Source of the DNA: Candidatus Zixiibacteriota bacterium
Lineage (GTDB): Bacteria > Zixibacteria > MSB-5A5 > SM23-73-2
DNA length: 25,101 nt
Assembly (NCBI GenBank): GCA_030615745.1
Contig: JAUWYR010000035.1
Location: 1-25,101, forward strand
Direction of reading: 5' to 3'
Each line of letters opens with the position of its first letter. Positions within the stretch are counted from its first letter, which is position 1. Made by a program: the position numbers and the translations under genes. Below, in pieces: positions 1-8,800 of the stretch. The notes beneath the pieces are model-generated. The model searched no databases. It worked only from the letters and a program-made list of their open reading frames with translations, and had not been told where the DNA came from.

Positions 1-396
1 GTCGGGGTGATGTTAGCCTCTGCTATCGAGCTTGTTGGGATCTCCTCTTTGCCCTTTGCCATAGGTCTTTATCTCCCCTTAGAGCTATCCACACCGATTA
101 TGGCTGGTGGGCTCATCGCCCTTTTCGTGAGCAAAATTTCAAGAACACAAGAGGCAGGGGAAAGACAGGAGCGGGGGATCCTTTTCGGCTCCGGTCTGGT
201 GGCAGGGGATGCTTTGATCGGAGTTCTGATTGCATTCTTGGTCGCTTTCTTCACCAAATATAGAGCTTTTTATGAACTTCACGAGGGAGCACCACTTGCA
301 GGGTCCATCGCTCCTTGGCTGACACTTTTAGCTTTTGGGGTAGTTGCGCTTTTCTTATGGAGATCAACAATTTTGCCCAAAATTAAAAAGAGGTGA
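1..396 (+). CDS. OPT-family oligopeptide transporter, C-terminal fragment
   Basis: The open frame runs in from the left edge without a stop, so only the last ~131 residues are visible. What remains is hydrophobic with three or four likely membrane segments and a short basic tail (PKIKKR). It carries stretches I recognise from the end of OPT (oligopeptide/YSL) transporters: ELVGISSLPFAIGLYLPLEL, a following STPIMAGG, and ERGILFGSGLVAGDALIGV. OPT proteins are inner-membrane, proton-coupled importers of small peptides or metal chelates. The stop lies just before the next gene, a predicted aminopeptidase, so a peptide import-and-digest pair is a reasonable inference. The substrate cannot be told from this fragment. 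The apparent GTG/ATG codons at 7-12 are internal. Confidence 0.85.
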   Translation, partial: VGVMLASAIELVGISSLPFAIGLYLPLELSTPIMAGGLIALFVSKISRTQEAGERQERGILFGSGLVAGDALIGVLIAFLVAFFTKYRAFYELHEGAPLAGSIAPWLTLLAFGVVALFLWRSTILPKIKKR

Positions 397-401
397 AAAA
401 A

Positions 402-1355
402 ATGGAAGAGCTTAAAAATTCTGCAGAGATAGCCGTCAACAATTGCATGGCTGTGAAAAAGGGGGAGACTGTTTTGGTCATCACCGACCAACCTTTAAGA
501 AAGATCGGCTACTTTTTATGGGAGGCTGCCAAGGAGGCAACAACTGAAGCAATTCTTTTGGAGATAATCCCGAGGGCTTCGAACGGGGAGGAGCCTCCAC
601 ATCAGGTGGCTGAGCTCATGAAGAATTTCGATGTCATCCTCATTCCCACATCAAAATCTATGACCCATACAAAGGCAAGAAGAGAAGCCTGCGAGAAAGG
701 AGCAAGGATTGCCACCCTGCCAGGGATAAGAGAAGAGACTATGAAAAGAACCCTTTCTGCTGATTATCACAATATAGCTAAGCGTTGTTCAAAAATTGCA
801 CAGGCACTGGTGGGTGGAAAAACAGTTAAGGTTACCACTTCTTTTGGAACTGATATAATAATGTCATTGGAGGGAAGAGACTGGAAGGTGGACAATGGAT
901 TATACCATAATCCTGGAAATTTTGGAAACCTCCCTGCAGGTGAGGTCTATATTGCGCCTTTAGAGGGAACTGCCAATGGTCAGGTAGTGGTTGATGGAGC
1001 AATGGCTGGATTGGGAATGCTTAAAAAGCCTTTAAAACTTTTGGTCAGGGATGGATATGTAACAGAAATTTCAGGAGATGAAAAAGCAGAAGATTTGGAG
1101 AAATTAATTGCTCCATTTGGCAAAGATGCTAAAAATATTGCGGAGCTCGGGATTGGAACAAATGATAAAGCAAAGCTTTGTGGAAGTGTTTTGGAGGATG
1201 AGAAAGTTTTAGGAACAGTTCATCTGGCAATAGGCGACAACAAATCGATGGGAGGTAATATCTCAGTTGAAAGCCACCTGGATGGGATTCTATCCAAGCC
1301 AACCTTAGAGATAGATGGAAAGGTAATAATGAAAGATGGAGAGCTGAAAATTTAG
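402..1355 (+). CDS. M29-type leucyl aminopeptidase
   Basis: A cytosolic metallo-aminopeptidase of the thermophilic M29 (AmpT/PepS-like) type, which removes N-terminal residues from peptides using a two-metal site. Numbered from ATG 402 (317 residues), candidate ligands expected for the family are present in order: Glu181 (NLPAGEVYIAP), Glu248 (ELGIGTN), Glu265/267 and His274 (EDEKVLGTVHLAIGD), and His292 with Asp294 (SHLDG). The protein is shorter than classical M29 enzymes of about 400 residues and is of the compact type. I prefer ATG 402 because AGGTGA at 391-396 is a good Shine-Dalgarno site five bases upstream. An in-frame GTG at 393 would overlap the transporter stop but lacks such a site. 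Tight coupling to the transporter suggests one operon. Confidence 0.85.
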   Translation: MEELKNSAEIAVNNCMAVKKGETVLVITDQPLRKIGYFLWEAAKEATTEAILLEIIPRASNGEEPPHQVAELMKNFDVILIPTSKSMTHTKARREACEKGARIATLPGIREETMKRTLSADYHNIAKRCSKIAQALVGGKTVKVTTSFGTDIIMSLEGRDWKVDNGLYHNPGNFGNLPAGEVYIAPLEGTANGQVVVDGAMAGLGMLKKPLKLLVRDGYVTEISGDEKAEDLEKLIAPFGKDAKNIAELGIGTNDKAKLCGSVLEDEKVLGTVHLAIGDNKSMGGNISVESHLDGILSKPTLEIDGKVIMKDGELKI

Positions 1356-1424
1356 CTTCCTTTTGACCTTTCCTGAGCGGACAGGTTGACTCTAAACTAT
1401 TTTTATTCGAAGAATGCTTCGCAT

Positions 1425-1613
1425 ATGAGACCTGATCAAGCAGAAAAAAAATATATTAAGATCTTAAGAAAAATGTCAGGAAATCAAAGGGTGAAAATAG
1501 GAGCAGACCTTTACGAATTAGCCTATAAGATAGTTGAAGCTTCCATTTTGGAGAAATTCCCTCATATCTCAAAAAAAGAATTGTCAGAAAAGATAAAAGA
1601 GCGCATGTCTTGA
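1425..1613 (+). CDS. Small conserved-type protein paired with nucleotidyltransferase
   Basis: A 62-residue, charged, mainly helical protein (MRPDQAEKKYIKILRKMSG... ending KIKERMS). I do not recognise a named family, but very similar small proteins starting MRPD, with a YIKILR segment and a helical IGADLYELAYKIVEA-like centre, are familiar as the upstream partner of minimal nucleotidyltransferases. Its TGA shares one base with the ATG of the nucleotidyltransferase, so the pair is translationally coupled. A TTG at 1386 could extend the N-terminus by 13 residues. I chose ATG 1425 because MRPD is the usual beginning of such proteins; neither start has a strong Shine-Dalgarno site. The function is unknown, with an antitoxin or accessory role only a possibility. 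Confidence 0.6.
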   Translation: MRPDQAEKKYIKILRKMSGNQRVKIGADLYELAYKIVEASILEKFPHISKKELSEKIKERMS

Positions 1614-2152
1614 TGAAACAGGAGGAAGTTTTAAAGAAAGTTGCATCTGCTTTAGAGTCTTTGAAAATTCCTTATATGCTCACAGGAGCAATAGCAGTAA
1701 ACTATTATGGTAGACCTCGTTTAACCCATAATTTTGACATAATCATAGAATTAAAAGGCACCCAAATAAATGACCTCGTCTCTTTTTTCGAAAAAGAGTT
1801 TTATATAAGTTCAGAAGGGATAAAAGATGCTTTAAAGCATAAAAGTATGTTCAATGCTATTCATCATTCCACAGGATTGAAAGTAGATTTCTGGCTTGTT
1901 CAAGATGATAGATATGACCATCTCCGCTTCAAAAGGAGAACAAAGAAAAAGATTTTTGACAAAATGGTTCACATCACCACACCTGAGGACTTAATGATCA
2001 TCAAGTTGAAGTGGTTCAAAGAATCTGGGATAGAAAAACATTACGTGATGCCATGGGAGTTTATCAGGTTCAAAGAAAGGAACTCGACCTTAAGAAGTTC
2101 GTATGAATTAAGAAACAGGATGAAAAAAGTGGTGCCTAACCAACAAAAATAA
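1613..2152 (+). CDS. Nucleotidyltransferase-like protein, C-terminus frameshifted (probably decaying)
   Basis: The N-terminal ~140 residues form a Pol-beta-superfamily nucleotidyltransferase fold: the GAIAVNYYGRPR segment, an active-site strand, and a third acidic residue at Asp92 (GLKVDFWLV). The usual Asp-x-Asp pair reads Asn40-Phe-Asp42, so one metal ligand is missing. From base 2041 the reading frame leaves the family pattern. Reading one frame over from 2041 gives LRDAMGVYQVQRKELDLKKFV, which is what I expect after KWFKESG in this family, and that frame then meets TGA at 2104-2106. The annotated tail (YVMPWEF... to 2152) is therefore probably out-of-frame sequence after a one-base deletion. 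Start ATG 1613 overlaps the upstream stop; a TTG at 1610 is less likely. A sequencing error could explain the shift but not Asn40. Confidence 0.7.
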   Translation: MKQEEVLKKVASALESLKIPYMLTGAIAVNYYGRPRLTHNFDIIIELKGTQINDLVSFFEKEFYISSEGIKDALKHKSMFNAIHHSTGLKVDFWLVQDDRYDHLRFKRRTKKKIFDKMVHITTPEDLMIIKLKWFKESGIEKHYVMPWEFIRFKERNSTLRSSYELRNRMKKVVPNQQK

Positions 2153-2165
2153 ATCTCACTGCTCG

Positions 2166-2251
2166 CTGGGGATGTTATCATCCCCAGCATTTCTCCCTTG
2201 TGGATGCCTGCCCCTCGCCAGGCAGGCCTGCCAAGGATAACATCCACAAGG
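2166..2251. repeat. Compound inverted repeat
   Basis: Three palindromes lie close together after the decayed nucleotidyltransferase. CTGGGGATG and CATCCCCAG (2166-2187) form a perfect 9-bp stem with a TTAT loop. CCTTGTGGATG (2196-2206) pairs perfectly with CATCCACAAGG (2241-2251). Inside that, GCCTGCC and GGCAGGC (2206-2227) form a further stem. GGATGTTATC in the first hairpin is also complementary to GATAACATCC at the right end, so two alternative folds are possible. There is no T-run, so it is not a typical intrinsic terminator. It looks like a REP/BIME-type intergenic element. Confidence 0.6.
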
Positions 2252-2253
2252 AA

Positions 2254-2312
2254 CCGTTTACTGTTTACTGTTTTCCGTTTTCCGTATACCGTTTACCGCT
2301 TACTGTCATCCG
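2254..2312. repeat. Low-complexity CCGTTTAC-type tract
   Basis: About 60 bases made of degenerate short units resembling GTTTAC, TTTTCCG and CCGTTTAC in irregular tandem order. It encodes nothing convincing. It resembles in composition (pyrimidine-rich, CCGTTT core) the longer tract at 19247-19384, so both may come from the same slippage-prone repeat type. Confidence 0.5.
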
Positions 2313-2402
2313 CATTTTTTTCTTATGCCTCTTAGGGTTAGAAGTAACATTTAAATAAGTTTATAAATCTTAAAAAAACTGGGGTGGTGGCAAAAATTTA
2401 GC

Positions 2403-2431
2403 TTGACAATTCACCCTATAGGTTTTATATT
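2403..2431 (+). promoter_or_regulatory. Sigma70-type promoter for dockerin protein genes
   Basis: TTGACA at 2403-2408 and TATATT at 2426-2431 are separated by exactly 17 bases. It lies about 90 bases before the start at 2520, downstream of the inverted repeats, and points at the two secreted-protein genes. It is the best promoter match seen in the window. Confidence 0.7.
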
Positions 2432-2519
2432 AATAAAAAATAGCTTACCTGAAAATATCGATTTTGCCTTTAGATAAGGAGAAAATAATAATTTTATTAA
2501 CCCAAATATGGAGGTAAGA

Positions 2520-3257
2520 ATGAAAAGTAAAAGATTGTTATTTATCCCTTTATTTTTAATCCTCTTAACAACTTTCACCTTCGCACAGAAGGATCCTAAT
2601 GACCCAGGAGCACCTGATACAGTCTGGTTTTATCCTAATGAATTGTATTATCCTTTGCCTTCTGGTCCTGGAATGGCATATATCCATATCGGATTTGTAA
2701 ATGATGACTCAGTGGCTGCTATCACTACTCCTTTTTTCTGGTCAGGTCCTTTGATTTTCGATTCAGTAACTTTCAGAGAGAGTCGGGTCTTGTATTTGGA
2801 GCACAAAACAGTAAATTTAGATATGCCTAACAACAAAGTTTTAATTGGTGCTGTTCCTGTAAAAGAACACATCATCCCTCCAGGAAGAGGGATGTTTGCC
2901 ACATTATGCTACACCATAAACGAAGTGAGTGCTGGATACATAGATACTATATTCTTTCCTCCGGCAAATCATCTTTATTTTGTCACATCCGAGCCAACCT
3001 CCTATGTTCCGTGTTTTATCCCCAGTGCTTTTCCTGTGGTCGAATATTGGCCCGGGGATGTTACCCATAATGAAAAAATTGACTTGGCGGATGTAATCTA
3101 TTTGGCAAAATATGTCTCCGGTTTTTTCCCTCGACCACCTTATCTTGTTGCTGCTGATGTTAACGGTGACTGTAAAGTTGATTTTGCTGACGTGGTATAT
3201 TTAGCTAACTTTTTATTAAAAAGTGGTCCTCCTCCCATGCCAGGTTGCGTATGGTAA
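2520..3257 (+). CDS. Secreted protein with C-terminal dockerin-type repeats
   Basis: A 245-residue exported protein. Residues 1-23 are a clear signal peptide (MKSKRLLFIPLFLILLTTFT, then FAQ). Residues ~25-170 form a beta-rich domain of unknown type that resembles the cohesin-like modules common in this kind of secretome. Residues ~178-243 carry two calcium-loop repeats (GDVTHNEKIDLADVIYLAKYV and DVNGDCKVDFADVVYLANFLL), the dockerin pattern, ending in the shared PMPGC-type tail. Start ATG 2520 is chosen because GGAGGT at 2510-2515 precedes it and it leaves an ideal signal sequence. The ATG at 2508 overlaps that site. It is followed 59 bases later by another dockerin protein, probably in the same transcript. 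No catalytic motif is visible, so a structural or binding role outside the membrane is inferred. Confidence 0.75.
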   Translation: MKSKRLLFIPLFLILLTTFTFAQKDPNDPGAPDTVWFYPNELYYPLPSGPGMAYIHIGFVNDDSVAAITTPFFWSGPLIFDSVTFRESRVLYLEHKTVNLDMPNNKVLIGAVPVKEHIIPPGRGMFATLCYTINEVSAGYIDTIFFPPANHLYFVTSEPTSYVPCFIPSAFPVVEYWPGDVTHNEKIDLADVIYLAKYVSGFFPRPPYLVAADVNGDCKVDFADVVYLANFLLKSGPPPMPGCVW

Positions 3258-3316
3258 AAGATAATTTTAATTTCTTAAAAAACAATCATACATCTTCTTT
3301 CAAAAGGAGGAAAAAG

Positions 3317-5317
3317 ATGAGATTTAAAACCAGGTTTTATCAATCGATTATCATTGGGATAATTTTACTCTTAAACACAGGTTTTGCTTTTGGTCAAAGT
3401 ATACCTGATACCATCAGAGTAGAATGTAAGGAGATGGTTTTACCAAACTCGGAGTTCACCTTAGAAGTCTCTATGTTCACTGATTCCGCTTTGGCTGGTA
3501 TCTCTATCCCTCTGACATTTTACAATCCTAACAACCTTGATATCTACATCGATTCAATAACATGGAGTAGTTGGATTACTGATAATCCTCCAGATATTGA
3601 GGGTCGGGAATGGCATAATGGTGCAGGAGGGGATACTGCTAAGACCTTAAAAATGGCAGCGGTCTGGCTTGCAGATAGCCTTGTGCCTGGACAGGGGGCT
3701 GTAGCCACAATCCATTTTCATACAGGTCCAACCTGGGACTCTACCCTTTACACTAAAGTTGACAGCACAACTTACAAACCTCCTGATATCGGAGTTCATC
3801 TTGAGCTAACTAATCTAGATGCCTTTACTTATACCCCAGAATTTATTGCAGGCTGTCTTGGTCCTCCTCCCACACCTCATAAGCCTCAACTTCAATTGCC
3901 AGATACTCAAGAAGTTAACGCTGGAGACACAGTTGAATTTGTCGTTGTCGCAACGGATGAAGATACTTTAGATATTTTGACCATAACTAAATATGGTGTA
4001 GGAGATTTCACCACTACCCCTGGTCCTTCTCCAGATACAGGATTTTTCAGCTGGGCTACTACTGACGATGATACCGTTAACTCTCCCTATACAGATACTT
4101 TTATAGTTGATGATGGGACTGGACTATCAGATACCGGATTTGTAGTTATAATAGTTAATCCCTTTTATCATAATCCCACCCTCACATTTGTTCCCTCTCC
4201 TCCCTACACACTTTTAGGTGGGGATACCTTAGAGTTTACAGTGATTGCCCAGGACCCTGATCCCGAACAAATATTAACCATAACTAAATATGGTGTAGGA
4301 GATTTTACTACCACTCCGAGCGTGGCACCATGCTCCGGGTTTTTCTTCTGGGCTACCACTTTGGATGATACCGGAACCCATTTTGATACCTTCATAGTGG
4401 ACGATGGCACAGGTTTAGCTGATACTGAGATTGTATCGATAGAGGTTTTCCCTTATGTTCCTCCTGCTGCCTATGGTGATCTTAACCATGATGGAAAGAT
4501 AGATTTTGCAGATGTGGTGTTTTTAGCAAATTATCTTTTTAAGGATGGCCTTCCACCCACACCCCTTGCTGCAGGAGATATTAATGGCGATTGCTATGTT
4601 ACCATCGGGGATATAGTATATTTATCCAATTTTTTGGTTGGAACAGGACCTGAACCCAAGCCCTGGTGCCTGCCTGGGGATGTGAACCACGATGGATATG
4701 TGAATGTGCCAGATGTGATCTATTTCATTAATTATCTATTAAAAAGTGGCGAAGAGCCAGAATCCAAAAACTCCACAGATGTCAATGCTGACTGCAAAAT
4801 TGATGTGGTGGATTTAGTCTATTTGATAAACTTCCTTTTCCGCGGAGGTCCAATTCCTGAACCAGGTTGCGTTGAAAGCCTATCTCTTCTCCTTGCCAAA
4901 GCAAAACCGGAAACCGCAGAACTAACTTTAACTGATTTCGTCTTAGACAGAACCTCTGAAATAATAGAGATTCCTATCAGCGCTAAGTTCGATGTTCCTA
5001 TAGCAGGGGTTCAGTTAGAAATTGGCTTCGACCCACAAAAGTTGGAAGCTTTGGATCCAGTGTTAAGCTCCAGGAGTAAAGCTTTAACCCTCTATCACAG
5101 CACTAAGCAAGACTATCAGTTGATCGGAATTGTTGACATAAATCTTAAAAATCTTATCCAGCCTGGTGATGGGACTATAATTACCCTGAGGTTTAAGCCT
5201 AAGTCTGAGTCATTCGATCTTTCCAAAATCAAGATCAGGGAAGCAATACTGGTTGACCCATCCGCTTATGAATTACAGGTTACTATAAATCAGGAAACTG
5301 GTAGTTTAGTGAGATAG
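3317..5317 (+). CDS. Secreted multidomain protein: beta domain, two Ig-like repeats, four dockerin loops, cohesin-like tail
   Basis: A 666-residue exported protein. ATG 3317 has an ideal Shine-Dalgarno site (AAAGGAGG, 3303-3310) and starts a signal peptide ending near FAFGQS. In order: a cohesin-like beta domain (~30-180); two Ig/cadherin-like repeats (~188-285 and ~286-383) that share ITKYGVGDFTTTP and FIVDDGTGL nearly word for word; four dockerin-type calcium loops (~386-517: GDLNHDGKIDFADV, GDINGDCYVTIGDI, GDVNHDGYVNVPDV, DVNADCKIDVVDL); and a second cohesin-like domain (~525-660) with the VQLEIGFDPQKLEA strand pair. Having both cohesin-like and dockerin-like modules in one chain could allow self-assembly, which is inference. 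No enzyme domain, sortase signal or membrane anchor is seen. The gene ends just before a strong terminator. Confidence 0.75.
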   Translation: MRFKTRFYQSIIIGIILLLNTGFAFGQSIPDTIRVECKEMVLPNSEFTLEVSMFTDSALAGISIPLTFYNPNNLDIYIDSITWSSWITDNPPDIEGREWHNGAGGDTAKTLKMAAVWLADSLVPGQGAVATIHFHTGPTWDSTLYTKVDSTTYKPPDIGVHLELTNLDAFTYTPEFIAGCLGPPPTPHKPQLQLPDTQEVNAGDTVEFVVVATDEDTLDILTITKYGVGDFTTTPGPSPDTGFFSWATTDDDTVNSPYTDTFIVDDGTGLSDTGFVVIIVNPFYHNPTLTFVPSPPYTLLGGDTLEFTVIAQDPDPEQILTITKYGVGDFTTTPSVAPCSGFFFWATTLDDTGTHFDTFIVDDGTGLADTEIVSIEVFPYVPPAAYGDLNHDGKIDFADVVFLANYLFKDGLPPTPLAAGDINGDCYVTIGDIVYLSNFLVGTGPEPKPWCLPGDVNHDGYVNVPDVIYFINYLLKSGEEPESKNSTDVNADCKIDVVDLVYLINFLFRGGPIPEPGCVESLSLLLAKAKPETAELTLTDFVLDRTSEIIEIPISAKFDVPIAGVQLEIGFDPQKLEALDPVLSSRSKALTLYHSTKQDYQLIGIVDINLKNLIQPGDGTIITLRFKPKSESFDLSKIKIREAILVDPSAYELQVTINQETGSLVR

Positions 5318-5334
5318 AATAGATTTTCTCTAAT

Positions 5335-5363
5335 AAAAAAGCCCCCAGTTTGGGGGCTTTTTT
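5335..5363 (+). terminator. Rho-independent terminator
   Basis: GCCCCC (5341-5346) and GGGGGC (5352-5357) form a perfect stem with a five-base loop. Six T residues follow and six A residues precede it. It sits 18 bases after the stop of the dockerin protein gene and closes that unit. Confidence 0.9.
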
Positions 5364-5839
5364 ATTAAGGAACTGAAAAAACTAATCGGGGTTTGTCCCT
5401 ATTTTATTATCGGATAAAAAGAAAATAAAATTTAGCTTTAAAATTTTATCGTGAATTTTTTAAAATCGCTCGAGTAAAAAGATAGAAGGTTACAGGATGA
5501 ACACAAGGGTCTGACAGGATGAATCTTTGAAAATCTTTAAGTCAAACTTGAACTTCCATTGTGAACTAATCTTACCACACCTTTTTAAAAAGTCATATTT
5601 ATTTCAAATCTTTTTAAGATTGTAAATCTTTCATCCTTTAGCATCGTTTGTCTCTTTTAATTATTATGATTTATCAAACTTAAAAAGTCCAATATTTTTG
5701 AGATAACCTAATAATCTAAAATCTGTTGACTTTTTAAGCCAAATACTTTTAATTTGTTTAAAGTAACAATTTATAGATTTTTGTCGATTATTTTATAGAA
5801 CTAAAAAATCAGATGCTACTTTAAAAAAGACCACTGAAA
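5364..5839. other. AT-rich intergenic spacer before the sensor kinase
   Basis: No credible gene. It contains two copies of ACAGGATGAA 22 bases apart (5492-5501 and 5514-5523) and many T- and A-runs. A possible promoter lies at 5726-5753. Nothing else could be assigned. Confidence 0.5.
5726..5753 (+). promoter_or_regulatory. Possible promoter of the kinase-regulator operon
   Basis: TTGACT (5726-5731), a 16-base spacer and TTTAAT (5748-5753), each one base from consensus, about 85 bases before the kinase start. In sequence this AT-rich a chance match is possible. Confidence 0.4.
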
Positions 5840-8800
5840 ATGCCTATTTCGGAAAAGGACATTCTTCTAAAAATAAGCCAGGCTACCTCCAGGATATCAA
5901 ACTTAGAGCGAGTGCTTAAGAGGTCAGTTAAAATCTCTGCTCAGGCTGTGGGTGTGGACCGCTGTTCCATCTGGCTAACGGATGATGATAAAAAATATGC
6001 AATGGTTAAAGCCGTCTATGTCAGAGGTAGTTTTGATCCCGTTCATCTGGGAGCCAGAATCAATCTAAATAAATTCCCTAAATTCAAAAGACTATTCTCA
6101 GAGGGGAAAGTTATCCATTCCCCTGATATCTCAAGAATAGTCGCAAATCGATCTGAAAAAAAATTCTTTGCTAAAGCCAAGATTAAGTCTTCTCTATCGG
6201 TTCCACTGAAAATTAAGAGTAAGATTTTGGGTGCTCTAAATTTGGGAACTCTAAAAAATTATAAAACCTTTACCCCTTCGGAGATAAGATTATGCCAAAC
6301 CATAGCCAATCAGATAGCAGTGGGGATAGAGAATGCCAGGCTTTACAAAAAGCTTGAGCATCGTGCTTCTCTTCTACAGGAACAAAGCATCAAAGCACTC
6401 AGAGAATCGAAGGAGAAATACAGAACTCTGCTTGAAAACTTGCCGCAGTTGATCTTTCTCAAAGACAAGAAATCAGTTTATATTTCTGCCAACAAAAATT
6501 ATTGCAAATCTTTGGGTATTAAACCAGAGGAGATCAAGGGGAAGACCGATTTTGATTTTTTCCCGAAGGAACTGGCCAAAAAATACAGAAAAGATGATCG
6601 GGATATCATAAAAACCGGAAGAACAAAGGAGATAATAGAGGATTATATTGAAAAAGGAGAAAGAAAAATTGTTCAGACTGTCAAGACCCCGGTATTAGGA
6701 GATGGTGGCAAACCCATTGGAGTTCTGGGAATATTCTGGGACATCACCGAGCGCAAGAAAGTAGAGCAAGAAACTGAAGCCCAAAGGAGGAAGCTTGAGA
6801 CTTATATAGAGAGTATAACTGATGGAGTTTCGGTTAATGATGTAAATGGAATTATCACTCATGCGAACGCAACCTGTCTTGAAATGTATGGTTGTAAATC
6901 AAAAGAAGAGATGATAGGAAAACCAATATTTAAATTTGTCGCAGAAAATGAACTACCAAGAATCAGAAAAAGGTTTATGCAAGCTGTGAGAACCAAAGAA
7001 AAAACAATCAAAAATCTTGAGATAATTGCAAGAAAAAAAGATGGTTCAGAATTCCCCGTCCTGCTCAGCACAGCATTTATATGGGATGAAGAAGGAAACC
7101 TTGCTGACAATATAACAATAATCAAAGACATCACCGAACGCAAGAAGGTGGAAGAGAAGTTAAAAAAATCTGAAGAAAGATATAGAACGCTAGTCGAAAC
7201 CTCTAATGACATGATATTTACAGTGGACAGTAGGGGAAATTTCCTCTTCACCAATAAGGCATTTGAGAAAATTTTAGGATATTCAGATGAGGAAATAAAG
7301 AAAATAAATGGGTTTGAATTGGTCCATCCCCAGGATTTAAAAATTGTAAAAAAGCAATTTGCTCAGTTGGTTGAAGGTAAAAGTGTGGACAGCATGGAAT
7401 ATAGATACAAAACTAAAAATGGTTCCTATATCAATATTTTAAATAATCCCTCACCAATACGCGATCCACAAGGAAATATAGTTGCAGCTTTTGGTATTGC
7501 CAGAGACATCACTGAGCGCAAGCGGGTCGAAGAGTCTTTGAAGCAAAAAATCCTGGAACTGAATTCTTTCATAAACAATATCCCGGATATGGCCTGGCTA
7601 AAGGACGCTGAATCACGTTTTATTGCGCTCAATAAAGCCTTTGGCGATGTCGTCGGCATGAAGCCAGAGACACTAATAAGTCAGACCTGCGAAGCCTGCT
7701 TCGGAACTGAAGTAGGCAAAAAGTTCAGGGAAGATGACCTAAAGGTGATGAAAGGTAGAAAGCAGGTAAACATCGAGGAGAAGATCTTAGATTCTAAAGG
7801 GAATGAACTTTGGCTTGAAACTATAAAATCGCCACTATTTGACCAATCAGGTGAAGTTGTGGGAACGGTGGGGATCGCCCGCAATGTTACCGATCGCAAG
7901 CGTGCCGATGAGGCGCTGCGGGAAAGCGAGGATAAAATAAAAAATATATTTGCCTCAATCAGCGACAGCATTGCAGTCACTGACTTAAAGGGGAATATAA
8001 TCGAATGTAACCAGGCAACCTTAGATTTGCATTGTCTTTCCTCGATAGAAGAAATACTTGGCAGAAGTGCTTTAGACTTCATAGCTCCAAAAGATCATAC
8101 TCGTGCAAAAAGAAATATGAAAAAGACTTTAGAACAAGGTTTCATAAAAGATGTAGAGTATACACTATTGACCAAGGATAAACGTGAGTTTCCAGGCGAA
8201 CTTTCTGCCAGCGTGGTTAGGGGCGCTTCTGGTAAACCCGCCGCTTTTGTAGCTATAACTAAGGATATATCCGAGCGAAAAAAAGCAGAGGAGGCGCTAC
8301 GAAAAAGCAAGGATTTAACAACTATTCTCCAAATAAGTTACAAAATAACTCAAATCCTCAACCTGGACAAAATGTTGGAATTGGCTTGCCAGGAAACAGC
8401 CAAGGCACTGGAGATTGATAGATGTGTTGTTCTTTTATTAGATGAGAAAGAAAACGCGGGAATCATAAAAGCAATATACATAAAAAACCAACCTCACCCC
8501 TCGATTTTAGGTGCAAGGCTTTTACTGAAGGATTTCCCCATACTGGTGAAACTCTATCAGCAAAAGGAAAGATTTCTTCACGCACCGGTTATTAAAAACG
8601 CACCTTTATCCAGGAAAGAGAAAGATTATTTTAGAAAAGAGAAGGTGAAGTCTTTCGTAATTGTTCCCATAGATATTGGCAAAAGACTTTTAGGAACCTT
8701 TTTGGTGGGAACTATAGAAAAAGAAAGGGTCTTTACTGAATCTGAGATCGCTTTTGTCCAGACCTTAGCCAACCATTTAGCCATAGCGGTGGAGAATGCG

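Noticed and set aside
2041-2247. Minus-strand frame opposite the nucleotidyltransferase end and the palindromes
   Set aside because: It is made of inverted repeat and antisense sequence, with no family resemblance.
7681-8082. Long minus-strand frames opposite the sensor kinase, also at 6859-7254 and 7426-7659
   Set aside because: They are shadows of the coding strand with serine-rich composition and no ribosome sites.
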